A stretch of 64,000 nucleotides of DNA from Variovorax guangxiensis (GTDB taxonomy: Bacteria; Pseudomonadota; Gammaproteobacteria; Burkholderiales; Burkholderiaceae_C): contig NZ_RXFT01000008.1 in assembly GCF_003952165.1 (NCBI RefSeq), positions 1-64,000 of the forward strand. Direction: 5' to 3'. This document shows, piece after piece, positions 18,905-27,545 of the stretch (positions are counted from its first letter, which is position 1; the number at the start of each line of letters is the position of its first letter). The notes under the pieces were generated by a model. The model worked only from the letters and a program-made list of their open reading frames with translations. It was not told the DNA's origin and ran no database searches. The position numbers and the translations under genes were made by a program.

Positions 18905-19699
18905 TCAGGCGGCCGCCGATCGGCGCGTCACCGTGCCCGGGAATTCCTCCACCGACGCGAGCAGCGGCGTCGCCTTCAGGCACAGGATCCGCGCCTCGCG
19001 GCCATCGCGTGCCCGCTCGAGGCAGAGCGCGACAGCATGGGCGTCGTCGGGCTGCAGCCGCCAGAACTGCCAGCCGGTGGCGTCGTCGTCCTCCAGGGCG
19101 TGTCCGAATCCGATGGCCTGGCTGCCGCTTCCGTCCAGGTCGAAGGAAAAGCGGTCCAGCGGAATCGAAAGGCCCATGCCGCGCGCCTTGATGTAGCTTT
19201 CCTTGAGCGTCCACAGATCCCAGAAGCGCGACGGCTGCTGCGCGGCTGGAAGCTGCTGCAGCGCCTGCGCCTCCTTCGCCGAGAAGAAATGCCCGGCGAC
19301 CTCCAGCGGCGCGTTCCTTGCCGTGTGCTCGACGTCCACGCCCACTTCGCGCTCCACCGCCAGCGCTGCCACCACGAGCGACGCGCTGTGCGAAATGTTG
19401 AAGCGGATGCGCTGCGCCTGCGGCAGCGCATTGGCGATCCGCGGGCGACCGTATTCGTTGTTCTCGAAGCGCCAGTCCGCTGGAGCGACCTGGGGAACGT
19501 AGCGCGAGAGCAGCGAGCGGATCAGCCCTCGTGTCATCAGATGGCGGCGCCTGTCCCGGGCGAAATGAAAACGCCCGTGCTTCTCCCGCTCCTCGGTCGT
19601 CAGGAGGGCCATGATGGCCGCGTCGCCGGCGGGGTCGTCCTGTTCAGGCACGTACAGGTGCCAGAGGTGGACCTGGTGCGCATCGATCTGCAATTGCAT
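18905..19699 (-). CDS. 4'-phosphopantetheinyl transferase, Sfp/Gsp type
   Basis: A 264-residue transferase that moves the phosphopantetheine arm of CoA onto the serine of carrier-protein domains. Hallmarks are FNISHSASLVVAAL, the Mg-binding GVDVEH, and FWDLWTLKESYIKARGMGL with the WxxKES signature. Its size fits the pseudo-dimeric Sfp type used for polyketide and non-ribosomal peptide synthetases as well as fatty-acid ACP. No synthase genes are in the window. The upstream sequence lacks a clear ribosome-binding site. Confidence 0.93.
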   Translation of the reverse strand: MQLQIDAHQVHLWHLYVPEQDDPAGDAAIMALLTTEEREKHGRFHFARDRRRHLMTRGLIRSLLSRYVPQVAPADWRFENNEYGRPRIANALPQAQRIRFNISHSASLVVAALAVEREVGVDVEHTARNAPLEVAGHFFSAKEAQALQQLPAAQQPSRFWDLWTLKESYIKARGMGLSIPLDRFSFDLDGSGSQAIGFGHALEDDDATGWQFWRLQPDDAHAVALCLERARDGREARILCLKATPLLASVEEFPGTVTRRSAAA

Positions 19700-19885
19700 G
19701 CGCAGGATTCTGGCCTGCCCCGGCGGCGTCCGGCCCTCGCCCGATTCAGCCCGGCTTAAGTTTGCCGGTCCATACTGGAGCCGACGGTCCGCTGGCGTTG
19801 GTAGAGGTTGCCACTGGCACCCGCGCCGCTTGATGCGGGCGGTTCCTCGAGGCCGGCGATCGTCACGTCTTCCTTGCCGCCTGCG

Positions 19886-20728
19886 CTAAGCGCGGGCGGC
19901 TTCCCCCAGCCAGTTCGGCTCGTTGGACGTATCCGGAAAGCCCGAGTCGTCCACGGTCCCGGTGCCAGCCATCGGCTGCACGGCCGCGTGCCGCAGCTCG
20001 TAGCCCCGGCCGTACACCGAGTGCAGCACGAACTCGTTCGCCTTGTGCAGCGAGAGCTTGCGGCGGATGTTCGCCACGCAGCAGTCGAGCACCCGGCTCT
20101 TGCGCTCGACGCGCGAATCCGGCCACAGCGAACCCAGCAGCCAATCGCGCTCCAGCAGCTGTCCGGCGTTGCGGAACAGCAGCAGCGCCAGTTCGAACTC
20201 GCGCGGCTTCAGGCGGATTTCCTCGCCCTTGCGCACCACCACCTTGCGGTTGCCGATGAAGCGGTAGTCGCCGAACAGCGCGCTCGTCGCCTGCGGATGC
20301 AGCAGCGTGTCGTTGCGCCGCAGCGCCTCGCGAACGCGCAATTCCACCTCGAAATCGTCGACCGGCAGCACCGCGAAATCGATGCCCGGACCCTTCGACT
20401 CGGGCTCGGCGGCCGACAGCACCTCGGCCAGCAGCTCGCGCTGCAGCGCATTGGCGACCAGGAAGATCGGCACCCGCAGCGCCTGGCACATCGAGGTCAG
20501 CACCGGCCACGCGCCTTCGTCCTTCAGCACCACCAGCAACAGGTCGAAGTGGTTGGTGCCGTGCGTCGCCGCATGCAGGAAGTCGGCGCTGTTGTCGAAC
20601 GAAACCGGCGTGCAGCCCATCAGGCGCAGCTTCTGGCCCCACGCGCGCGTCTGGGCTTCGTCGCAACCCACCATGGCCACCTGCCGCGCGTCGCCGCGAG
20701 CATCGTTGTTCATGTCGAAAGCTTCCAT
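19886..20728 (-). CDS. Winged-helix transcriptional regulator with degenerate receiver domain
   Basis: A 280-residue OmpR-like protein. The C-terminal Trans_reg_C domain (about 150-250) has RLKPREFELALLLFRNAGQLLERDWLL and SVYGRGYELR. The N-terminal 120 residues look like a receiver (FDLLLVVLKDEGAW) but the phosphorylatable Asp expected at the end of strand 3 is replaced by Val, so it is probably not controlled by a kinase. ATG at 20713 (five codons later) has a better-placed GGAAG site and may be the true start. Located at the 3' side of the flgA-flgM-flgN group, so a motility role is possible. Confidence 0.82.
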   Translation of the reverse strand: MEAFDMNNDARGDARQVAMVGCDEAQTRAWGQKLRLMGCTPVSFDNSADFLHAATHGTNHFDLLLVVLKDEGAWPVLTSMCQALRVPIFLVANALQRELLAEVLSAAEPESKGPGIDFAVLPVDDFEVELRVREALRRNDTLLHPQATSALFGDYRFIGNRKVVVRKGEEIRLKPREFELALLLFRNAGQLLERDWLLGSLWPDSRVERKSRVLDCCVANIRRKLSLHKANEFVLHSVYGRGYELRHAAVQPMAGTGTVDDSGFPDTSNEPNWLGEAARA

Positions 20729-20767
20729 GTGTTGGTGGCGGCGGTGGGTGATGAGGGTTGCCCGCGT

Positions 20768-21190
20768 TCAGCGCTCGCCGGCGCGTGGCAGCTTCCAGCC
20801 GATGCCGGCGTTGAATCCCCAGTCCCGCCCCGCGCTGGCGAGGGTCATGCCCCAGGCAGTCCGCCCGTCATCCGAAAGAGTCCTGAAGCCCAGGCTCACC
20901 GCCGTGTAGCCCCTGTAGCTGCCGAAGGCGAGGCCCTCGGTCTTCTCGCCGGGCTGGAGGGCGGGCACGTAGGCGGCCGTCATCGCCACGGCCATGGCGG
21001 TGCCCGAATAAGCGACGCGCTCAACGTCGCGCAGCACCGCGCCCGTCTGGCTCAGCTGGCCGACGTTGACCGCGTCTGCCGGCTGCACGCCCGGCGCCAG
21101 GTTGGAGATCGCCACGCCCCCGGCAGCGCCCGCCGTGCCGTGCCCGACGGCGGCGCACAGCCACAGCGCGACCAGCAGCGCCGCCCGCAC
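20768..21190 (-). CDS. Minimal YadA-type trimeric autotransporter anchor
   Basis: A 140-residue protein starting at GTG 21190, just after flgN. A signal peptide covers about residues 1-24 (RAALLVALWLCAAVG). It is followed by a stalk-neck segment ending PADAVNVGQL and then the YadA C-terminal membrane anchor: YSGTAMAVAMTAAYVPALQPGEKT, FGSYRGYTAVSLGF, and GFNAGIGWKL. Normally this anchor ends a long surface adhesin; here there is no passenger head. Three copies would form a 12-strand outer-membrane barrel. The tail runs six residues past the usual aromatic end. Placement in a flagellar gene group is odd. Start is inferred because the frame runs through flgN without another suitable codon. Confidence 0.75.
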   Translation of the reverse strand: MRAALLVALWLCAAVGHGTAGAAGGVAISNLAPGVQPADAVNVGQLSQTGAVLRDVERVAYSGTAMAVAMTAAYVPALQPGEKTEGLAFGSYRGYTAVSLGFRTLSDDGRTAWGMTLASAGRDWGFNAGIGWKLPRAGER

Positions 21191-21194
21191 GCGC

Positions 21195-21662
21195 TCAGCC
21201 CGCCGCGAGGCGGTTGCCCGAGCCCGCCTGCGTCTTGCGCACGCCGTCCGGTCCGTAGAACAGCTGCGCACTGGCCTGCAGGAAGTGCAGTGCCTGTTGG
21301 GTGAAATCGAGATGCGCGTAGACCATCGAGCCGTTGCGCAGGTTGTGGCCGCGCGCCTGCCCGGCCAGTTCCAGCAGTTCCTCCCAGGCCTGCCGCGCCT
21401 GCGGGCCGGCAGCGGCGGCGGCCGCATCGGCGCCCTCGCGGCCGGGCCCGAAGCCCAGTGCTGCCTGCAGCGCCTCGCGCTGCGCGTCGAGTTCGGCCAT
21501 GCGGTCCAGCAGCACGGTCTTTTCCGCGGCGATGGCCGCCAGGTCGGTGAAGCTGCCGCCCGACATGGCCTCGGCCTCGCGGTCGAGCACCGATACGAAT
21601 TCCTCGATGCAGGCGGCCTCGGCGCGCAGGTGGGCCAGCAGGTCGGACTGCTGCTTTCTCAT
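21195..21662 (-). CDS. flgN: Flagellar chaperone FlgN
   Basis: A 155-residue, mostly helical cytoplasmic chaperone for the hook-associated proteins FlgK and FlgL. The C-terminal part HNLRNGSMVYAHLDFTQQAL and LFYGPDGVRKTQ is typical of beta-proteobacterial FlgN. The ATG overlaps the flgM stop (ATGA), the usual flgMN pairing. Confidence 0.93.
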   Translation of the reverse strand: MRKQQSDLLAHLRAEAACIEEFVSVLDREAEAMSGGSFTDLAAIAAEKTVLLDRMAELDAQREALQAALGFGPGREGADAAAAAAGPQARQAWEELLELAGQARGHNLRNGSMVYAHLDFTQQALHFLQASAQLFYGPDGVRKTQAGSGNRLAAG

Positions 21663-22021
21663 TCGCCTTCGCCCTTCTTCACGTCCTGACCGTTGCCCGC
21701 GGGCGCATCGGGCGCGCCGGGCGTGAGCAGGTCGCGCACGCTGGCCAGCAGGCCGTCGGCGATGCGTTCGGGGCGGATCTGGTAGCGCCCCGCGCGGATG
21801 TCCTCGCGGATCGCCGCCACGCGGGCCGCGTCGAAATCGCTGGCGGCGCCCGCGGCGCTGGGCAGCGAGTGGACGTGCGCCGACGGGGCCGGTGCCGCCG
21901 CCTTCGCGGTGCGCTGGGCGGCGTCGGCGCCGGCCGAAGCGGTCGTGCCTGCCGTACCGGCGGTGGCTGGCGTCGTTCGGTGAAGGGACGTGGCCGAGGG
22001 GGCGGGTTGATCGATTTTCAA
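21659..22021 (-). CDS. flgM: Anti-sigma-28 factor FlgM
   Basis: A 120-residue protein that holds sigma-28 (FliA) inactive until the hook is finished, then leaves through the flagellar export gate. The N-terminal 60 residues are an unstructured Ala/Thr-rich export region; the C-terminal sigma-binding helices are in FDAARVAAIREDIRAGRYQI and RPERIADGLLASVRDLL. It is preceded by its own sigma-28 promoter at 22047-22073, giving autoregulation. Confidence 0.95.
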   Translation of the reverse strand: MKIDQPAPSATSLHRTTPATAGTAGTTASAGADAAQRTAKAAAPAPSAHVHSLPSAAGAASDFDAARVAAIREDIRAGRYQIRPERIADGLLASVRDLLTPGAPDAPAGNGQDVKKGEGE

Positions 22022-22046
22022 GATGATTCCTCAGGGGCTGACCCGT

Positions 22047-22073
22047 ATATCGGCAGCCCGCGCAAGAACTTTA
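22047..22073 (-). promoter_or_regulatory. Sigma-28 (FliA) promoter of flgM
   Basis: On the minus strand TAAA (22073-22070), exactly 15 bp, then GCCGATAT (22054-22047). This fits the FliA consensus TAAA-N15-GCCGATAA with one mismatch and lies 26 bp upstream of the flgM ATG. Confidence 0.9.
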
Positions 22074-22107
22074 GGAATGGCGTGCATGGCGGCTCTTGTG
22101 CGGCGCG

Positions 22108-22836
22108 TCATTGCGCCAGCCGGATCTGCCCCTCTTCGTCCGCCACGCCGCTGACCAGCCGGCCGTCCAGCGTCCTGGCCTGTACCACGGCGCCTGCAGC
22201 CGCTCCGGTCATGGCCTTGGCCTCGGTGCTGATGACGAAGCCCTGGCCCTGCGCCACCACCTTCACCGCCTGCCCCTGCTGGATGACGGTGACGCCGCGC
22301 AGCAGCTCCTTGCGCAGCGGCGCGCCGGGCGCCACGCGGTTGGCCGTGACCACGCCGGCGAGCTCGGCCGCGCTGGTGACGATGGAGCGCGGCAGTCGCG
22401 TGAGGTCGCCGGTGCGCTCCGCGACGTCGCCCGCGCCCAGCGGCCGGCCCGCATCGATCGCGCGCGCGGCCACGAAATAGCTGCCTTCCACCGCGACGTG
22501 CGCCTGCACGAAGCGCGTCCAGGGCCGCTCCGTCTGGCAGCGAACGCCCACCGAGACGCGGCCCCACGGCTTCGCGCCCGGCGGCAGGAAGGCCTCGGGC
22601 GCGTCGCATGCGGGCAGGGCCGAGGTGCCGCGGCCTTCCAGGCTGATCGTCACCTTGCCCGGCAGCCCGGCCGATTGCGCCTGCAGGTATTTCTCGATGA
22701 CCGCGTCGGCGGAAGCAGCGCCTTCGGCTGCGCCTGCTGCGCTGGCCGCGCAGCAGCACGACAGCGCCAATGCCGCTGCGGGCAGCACGGTGCGCAGTGC
22801 GTGGTCGCGAAGCTCGGCAAGCGTTGGAAGGGTCAT
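22108..22836 (-). CDS. flgA: Flagellar P-ring assembly chaperone FlgA
   Basis: A 242-residue periplasmic chaperone needed to assemble the FlgI P ring. A signal peptide covers about residues 1-37 (LPAAALALSCCCAASAAG). The C-terminal SAF domain includes YFVAARAIDAGRPLGAGDV and ANRVAPGAPLRKELL, with VKVVAQGQGFVISTEAKAM at the end. Divergent from flgB as in enterobacteria. Confidence 0.95.
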   Translation of the reverse strand: MTLPTLAELRDHALRTVLPAAALALSCCCAASAAGAAEGAASADAVIEKYLQAQSAGLPGKVTISLEGRGTSALPACDAPEAFLPPGAKPWGRVSVGVRCQTERPWTRFVQAHVAVEGSYFVAARAIDAGRPLGAGDVAERTGDLTRLPRSIVTSAAELAGVVTANRVAPGAPLRKELLRGVTVIQQGQAVKVVAQGQGFVISTEAKAMTGAAAGAVVQARTLDGRLVSGVADEEGQIRLAQ

Positions 22837-23056
22837 CGGATATGTGTGGGTGGTGGCTTCGGCGGCGGTGCGTCACACAGGAGCAACGCATTCCGCCGCA
22901 CGGAAATTCTAGAAATCCGTGCGGCTATCGAAGTTGCGAGCAGCAGGCGAAAACCCCCTTTGTTCGGGCGATTGCAAAAGCGGCTCGTGCATAGACTCGC
23001 TTTCCATCTGTCGCTGCGCCCCGCGCACTGGCGACGCCTCAACGGATGGAACAAAC
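22837..23056. promoter_or_regulatory. Divergent flgA/flgB promoter region with 31-bp inverted repeat
   Basis: The 220 bp between flgA and flgB must hold promoters for both directions (early/middle flagellar class). An interrupted palindrome, GCCGCACGGA at 22895-22904 and TCCGTGCGGC at 22916-22925, flanks an inner TTCTAGAA. I could not match a clear FlhDC box or sigma-54 site; the palindrome is the most prominent candidate operator. Confidence 0.55.
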
Positions 23057-23464
23057 ATGCTCGACAAGCTGGATGCGGCGCTTCGCTTCAACCGCGAAGC
23101 CCTCAACCTCCGCGCGGAACGCCAGGAGGTCCTCGCGGCCAACATCGCCCATGCGGACACGCCCAACTACAAGGCGCGCGACTTCGACTTCAGCGCACGC
23201 CTGAGCGACGCCGTGGAGCGCGGCCGCGCGTCGCAGTCGATGTCGCTGGCCACCACCTCGTCGCGCCATCTCGCGGGACAGGCGCAGGCCATGCCCGACA
23301 AGGACCTGCTCTACCGCGTGCCCAACCAGTCCAGCCTCGACGGCAACACCGTCGAGATGGACGTCGAGCGCATCGCCTTCGCCGACAACGCGCTGCGCTA
23401 CGAATCGAACCTCACCGTCATCAACGCGAAGATCAAGTCGCTGCTCTCTGCGGTGCAGCAGTAA
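23057..23464 (+). CDS. flgB: Flagellar proximal rod protein FlgB
   Basis: A 135-residue rod subunit, first gene of the rightward flgB-J operon. Contains the rod-family segment RQEVLAANIAHADTPNYKARDFDF and the C-terminal helix YESNLTVINAKIKSLLSAV. I start at the ATG at 23057 (MLDKLDAALRFNREAL); the frame is open upstream but without similarity. Confidence 0.95.
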   Translation: MLDKLDAALRFNREALNLRAERQEVLAANIAHADTPNYKARDFDFSARLSDAVERGRASQSMSLATTSSRHLAGQAQAMPDKDLLYRVPNQSSLDGNTVEMDVERIAFADNALRYESNLTVINAKIKSLLSAVQQ

Positions 23465-23482
23465 GCAGCCAGAGCCCGTTCC

Positions 23483-23905
23483 ATGCCCTTCAACAGCACC
23501 TCCATGAACATCTTCAACGTGGCCGGCTCGGCCCTGACCGCGCAGTCGCAGCGCATGAACGTGACCGCGAGCAACATGGCCAACGCCGAGAGCGTGGCCG
23601 GCCCCGACGGCATGCCCTACCGCGCGAAGCAGGTCGTGTTCCAGGTCGCTCCCTCGTCGTACGGCGCCGGGGACATCGGCGGCGTCAAGGTGGCCGGCGT
23701 GGTGGAAGACCCGTCCCCGCCGAAGCTCGTGTTCGACCCCAAGAGCCCGCACGCCAACGCCGAAGGCTACGTGGCGATGCCCAACGTCAACGTGGTCGAG
23801 GAGATGACCAACATGATCTCCGCCTCGCGCAGCTACCAGGCCAACGTCGAAGTGCTCAACACCGCCAAGACGCTGATGGTCAAGACGCTGACCCTCGGCC
23901 AGTAA
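23483..23905 (+). CDS. flgC: Flagellar proximal rod protein FlgC
   Basis: A 140-residue rod subunit. N-terminal helix MNIFNVAGSALTAQSQRMNV and ASNMANAES, C-terminal VNVVEEMTNMISASRSYQAN, both shared by all rod/hook axial proteins. Eighteen bp after flgB. Confidence 0.96.
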   Translation: MPFNSTSMNIFNVAGSALTAQSQRMNVTASNMANAESVAGPDGMPYRAKQVVFQVAPSSYGAGDIGGVKVAGVVEDPSPPKLVFDPKSPHANAEGYVAMPNVNVVEEMTNMISASRSYQANVEVLNTAKTLMVKTLTLGQ

Positions 23906-23954
23906 CTCCCCAAGTCCCGCAAGACGCACAAGAAAGAACAGGCACGAACGCGCC

Positions 23955-24641
23955 ATGGCCATTTCCGATACCTCGTCCATCACCGGACAGAACGCCGCCT
24001 CCGCGGTTGGCGGCAACAGCAGCACCTCGAACGTCGACAGCGAGCAGCGCTTCCTGAAGCTGCTGGTCACGCAGCTGAACAACCAGGACCCGCTCAACCC
24101 GATGCAGAACGCCGAGCTCACCTCGCAGCTGGCGCAGATGAGTACCGTCAGCGGCATCGAGAAGCTCAACAGCACGCTCTCGGGCCTGGTGAACCAGACC
24201 AGCTCCAACCAGCTGCTGCAGGCCACTTCGCTGATCGGCTACAACGTGCTGTCGCCGGGCGATTCGCTCACCACCAAGGAGCCCGAGGCAGGCAAGGAGC
24301 CCGCGTCGCAGGCCTTCGCCGTCGAACTGCCGGGCACGGCCTCCGACGTCGACATCAAGATCGTCGATTCCACCGGCAAGGTCGTGCGCACCATCAACGC
24401 CGGCTCCATGACCGAAGGCGTCAACGCCGTCACCTGGGATGGCAAGGACGACACGGGCGCCGTGGTGCCCGCGGGCGCCTACCGCTTCACCGTGGACGCA
24501 AGCAACAGCGGAACCACCGTGAAGGCCACGGCGCTCACTTTCTCGCAGGTGGCGGCGGTCAAGCAGGGCGCTGCCGGCGTCACGCTCGAACTGATGACGG
24601 GCAGCAACATCAGCCTGTCCGACGTGCGCCTGTTCCTCTGA
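23955..24641 (+). CDS. flgD: Flagellar hook cap protein FlgD
   Basis: A 228-residue hook-capping scaffold. The N-terminal part has the FLKLLVTQLNNQDPLNPMQN signature; the C-terminal half contains the FlgD Ig-like and Tudor-like domains (SDVDIKIVDSTGKVVRTI, VTWDGKDDTGAVVPAGAYRF). It guides hook assembly and is then replaced by FlgK. Confidence 0.95.
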   Translation: MAISDTSSITGQNAASAVGGNSSTSNVDSEQRFLKLLVTQLNNQDPLNPMQNAELTSQLAQMSTVSGIEKLNSTLSGLVNQTSSNQLLQATSLIGYNVLSPGDSLTTKEPEAGKEPASQAFAVELPGTASDVDIKIVDSTGKVVRTINAGSMTEGVNAVTWDGKDDTGAVVPAGAYRFTVDASNSGTTVKATALTFSQVAAVKQGAAGVTLELMTGSNISLSDVRLFL

Positions 24642-24711
24642 GCGTCTTCTTTCCCTTCCTCTTCGCATCCAACGCAAACGCGCCGCATCCAACGGCAGAC
24701 AAGGAACCATC

Positions 24712-25932
24712 ATGGCTTTTTCCCAGGGCATCAGCGGACTCGGCGTGGCCGCGGCCAACCTCGACGTCATCGGCAACAACATCGCCAACTCGGGCACCGT
24801 CGGCTTCAAGTCGGCCGCCGCAACCTTCCAGGACGTGTACGCCGGCTCGCGCGTCGGCCTGGGCGCTTCGGTCTCCGGCGTGACGCAGAACTTCTCGCAG
24901 GGCGTGACCCAGTCGAGCAGCCGCCCGCTGGACGTGGCCATCCTCAACGGCGACGGCTTCTTCCGCCTGACCAGCGCCACTGGCGAAGTCATGTACTCGC
25001 GCAACGGCCAGTTCACGCGCGACAAGGACGGCTACATCGTCAACGCCTCGGGCCTGCGCCTCACCGGCTTCGGCGCGAACGCCAACGGCGGCATCAGCGG
25101 CGGCACGCCGGCGGCCATCCAGATTCCGACCACGCCCATGACGCCCAAGGCCACGACCGGCATCGACGCCGAGTTCAACCTCGACGCGCGCAAGACCGCG
25201 CCCACCAAGACGCCCTTCAACGCGGCCGATTCCGATACCTTCAACTACTCGAACGCCGTCGGCCCCATCTACGACTCGCTGGGCAACCCGCATGACGTGT
25301 CCGTCTACTTCGTGAAGAACGCGACGCCCGCCAACACCTGGAGCGTGTACGGCACGGCCGACGGTGCGGCGCTGAACGCCGGCGCCGCGCTCGGCACCCT
25401 GACCTTCGACTCGGCCGGCAAGATGACCGCGCCGGCCAGCGGCCAGCTGAGCCTGGGCACGCTCAACCTCACCAACGGCGCCGCGGCACTCACTCCCACG
25501 CTCGACATCTCGGGCACCACGCAGTTCGGCGCCGCCAACGCCATGAGCAAGCTCGCGCAGGACGGCTACCGCTCGGGCGAGCTCACCTCTTTCTCGATCA
25601 ACGCCGACGGCACCATCACCGGCAAGTTCTCCAACGAGCAGACCAAGCTGCTGGGCCAGGTCGTGCTGTCCTCCTTCGCCAACCCGAACGGCCTGGAGCC
25701 CAAGGGCAACAACGTGTGGGCCGAGACGCAGGCCTCGGGCAACCCGCTCACCGGCACGCCGGGCGAGGGCACCAAGCTCGGCTCGCTGCAGTCGGGCGCG
25801 CTGGAGGCATCCAACGTCGACCTCACCTCCGAGCTGGTCAACCTCATCGTCGCGCAGCGCAACTACCAGGCCAATGCGCAGACGGTGAAGACGCAGGACC
25901 AGGTCATGCAGACGCTCATGAACATCCGCTGA
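24712..25932 (+). CDS. flgE: Flagellar hook protein FlgE
   Basis: A 406-residue hook subunit. N-terminal ISGLGVAAANLDVIGNNIAN, the FlgE D2 domain between about 150 and 300 with low-complexity Thr/Ala-rich sequence, and C-terminal LTSELVNLIVAQRNYQANAQ. Length matches the enterobacterial hook protein. Confidence 0.96.
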   Translation: MAFSQGISGLGVAAANLDVIGNNIANSGTVGFKSAAATFQDVYAGSRVGLGASVSGVTQNFSQGVTQSSSRPLDVAILNGDGFFRLTSATGEVMYSRNGQFTRDKDGYIVNASGLRLTGFGANANGGISGGTPAAIQIPTTPMTPKATTGIDAEFNLDARKTAPTKTPFNAADSDTFNYSNAVGPIYDSLGNPHDVSVYFVKNATPANTWSVYGTADGAALNAGAALGTLTFDSAGKMTAPASGQLSLGTLNLTNGAAALTPTLDISGTTQFGAANAMSKLAQDGYRSGELTSFSINADGTITGKFSNEQTKLLGQVVLSSFANPNGLEPKGNNVWAETQASGNPLTGTPGEGTKLGSLQSGALEASNVDLTSELVNLIVAQRNYQANAQTVKTQDQVMQTLMNIR

Positions 25933-25969
25933 GGCGGCGCCCCAGAAAGACTGACACCAGGAGCACCCA

Positions 25970-26716
25970 GTGGATCGCATGTTGTACGTCGCCATGAGCG
26001 GCGCCAAGCAGGTCATGGAACAGCAGGCCGCCGTCGCCAACAACATGGCGAACGTCTCGACGCCGGGCTTCCGCGCGCAGATCGCCAACTTCCGCGCGGT
26101 GCCGGTGGTCGGCGAGGAGGCGCCCACTCGCGCCTTCGTGGCGGCCACCACGCCCGGCGCCGACTTCACCCACGGCCCACTCACCGAGACCGGCCGCGCG
26201 CTCGACGTGGCCGTGAGCGGCCAGGGCTGGCTGGTGGTGCAGACGCCCGACGGCGGCGAGGCCTACACCCGCGTGGGCAACCTGCAGATCGGCGCCGACG
26301 GCCAGCTCACCACCATGGGCGGGCGCCCGGTGGTGGGCGACAACGGCGCGCTGACAGTGCCGCCGGGCTCCACGGTGAGCATCGCCGCCAACGGCCTGGT
26401 GGGCGCGCGCGACGCGGCCTCCACCACGCTCACGGGCATTGCCGAAGTCGGCCGCCTGAAGCTGGTCAATCCGCCGGTCGCCGAACTGGAGCGCGGCGAG
26501 GACGGCCTGTTCCGCATGCGCGCCGGCCAGCCGCCGGCCGAGGCCGACGAGGCCGTCACGCTGGTCAGCGGCGTGGTGGAAGGCAGCAACGTCAACCCGG
26601 TCGAGACGATGGTGGCCATGATCGCCAACGCACGCAGCTTCGAGATGCAGATGAAGTCGCTGCAGACGGCCGACACCAACGCGCAGTCCGCCAACAAGCT
26701 GCTGGCCTACGGCTGA
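25970..26716 (+). CDS. flgF: Flagellar proximal rod protein FlgF
   Basis: A 248-residue rod subunit. I use the GTG at 25970 because it follows AGGAG by six bases and gives MDRMLYVAMSGAKQVMEQ, the usual FlgF N-terminus; an ATG three codons later is the alternative. C-terminal VNPVETMVAMIANARSFEMQ is the axial-protein signature. Confidence 0.95.
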   Translation: MDRMLYVAMSGAKQVMEQQAAVANNMANVSTPGFRAQIANFRAVPVVGEEAPTRAFVAATTPGADFTHGPLTETGRALDVAVSGQGWLVVQTPDGGEAYTRVGNLQIGADGQLTTMGGRPVVGDNGALTVPPGSTVSIAANGLVGARDAASTTLTGIAEVGRLKLVNPPVAELERGEDGLFRMRAGQPPAEADEAVTLVSGVVEGSNVNPVETMVAMIANARSFEMQMKSLQTADTNAQSANKLLAYG

Positions 26717-26762
26717 TGCGCGCTCTCCTTCTCGCAACCTCTTCCGCAGGACTTCCAGAAAA

Positions 26763-27545
26763 ATGATCCGCTCCCTCTACATCGCCAAGACCGGCCTCGA
26801 CGCGCAGCAGACGCAGCTCGACGTGGTCTCCAACAACCTCGCCAACGTCGGCACCACCGGCTTCAAGCGCAGCCGCGCCGTGTTCGAGGACCTCGTCTAC
26901 CAGAACCTGCGCCAGGTCGGCGGCCAGTCGTCGGACCAGACGCGCCTGCCCTCGGGCCTGCAGGTCGGCACCGGCGTGCACGTGGTCGCCACCGAGCGCA
27001 TCCACTCGCAGGGCAACCTCACCAAGACCGACAAGCCCACCGACGTGGCCATCAGCGGCGGCGGCTTCTTCCAGGTGCTGATGCCCGACGGCACCACCTC
27101 GTACACCCGCGACGGTTCGTTCCAGACCGACCGCGACGGCCAGCTGGTCACCGCCAGCGGCTTTCCCGTGCAGCCGGCCATCACCGTGCCGGCCAATGCC
27201 ACCAGCATCACCGTGGGCCGCGACGGCATCGTCTCGGTGGTGCAGGCGGGCAGCACCAACACCGTTCAGATCGGCCAGTTGCAGCTCGCCACCTTCGTCA
27301 ACCCCACCGGCCTGCAGAGCCTGGGCGAGAACCTGTATGCCGAGACCGACGCATCGGGCGCTCCCAACCAGGTGAACCCCGGCGTCGACGGCGCCGGCAC
27401 GCTGAGCCAGGGCTATGTCGAGGCCTCCAACGTGAACGTGGTGGAAGAGCTGGTCAACATGATCGCCACCCAGCGCTCGTACGAGATCAACAGCAAGGCG
27501 GTCCAGACCTCGGACCAGATGCTGCAGCGCCTGGCCCAGCTGTGA
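26763..27545 (+). CDS. flgG: Flagellar distal rod protein FlgG
   Basis: A 260-residue distal rod subunit. Starts MIRSLYIAKTGLDAQQTQLD, with SNNLANVGTTGFKRSRAVFE, and ends with VNVVEELVNMIATQRSYEIN. Length and motifs are standard. Its stop overlaps the first possible flgH start. Confidence 0.97.
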   Translation: MIRSLYIAKTGLDAQQTQLDVVSNNLANVGTTGFKRSRAVFEDLVYQNLRQVGGQSSDQTRLPSGLQVGTGVHVVATERIHSQGNLTKTDKPTDVAISGGGFFQVLMPDGTTSYTRDGSFQTDRDGQLVTASGFPVQPAITVPANATSITVGRDGIVSVVQAGSTNTVQIGQLQLATFVNPTGLQSLGENLYAETDASGAPNQVNPGVDGAGTLSQGYVEASNVNVVEELVNMIATQRSYEINSKAVQTSDQMLQRLAQL

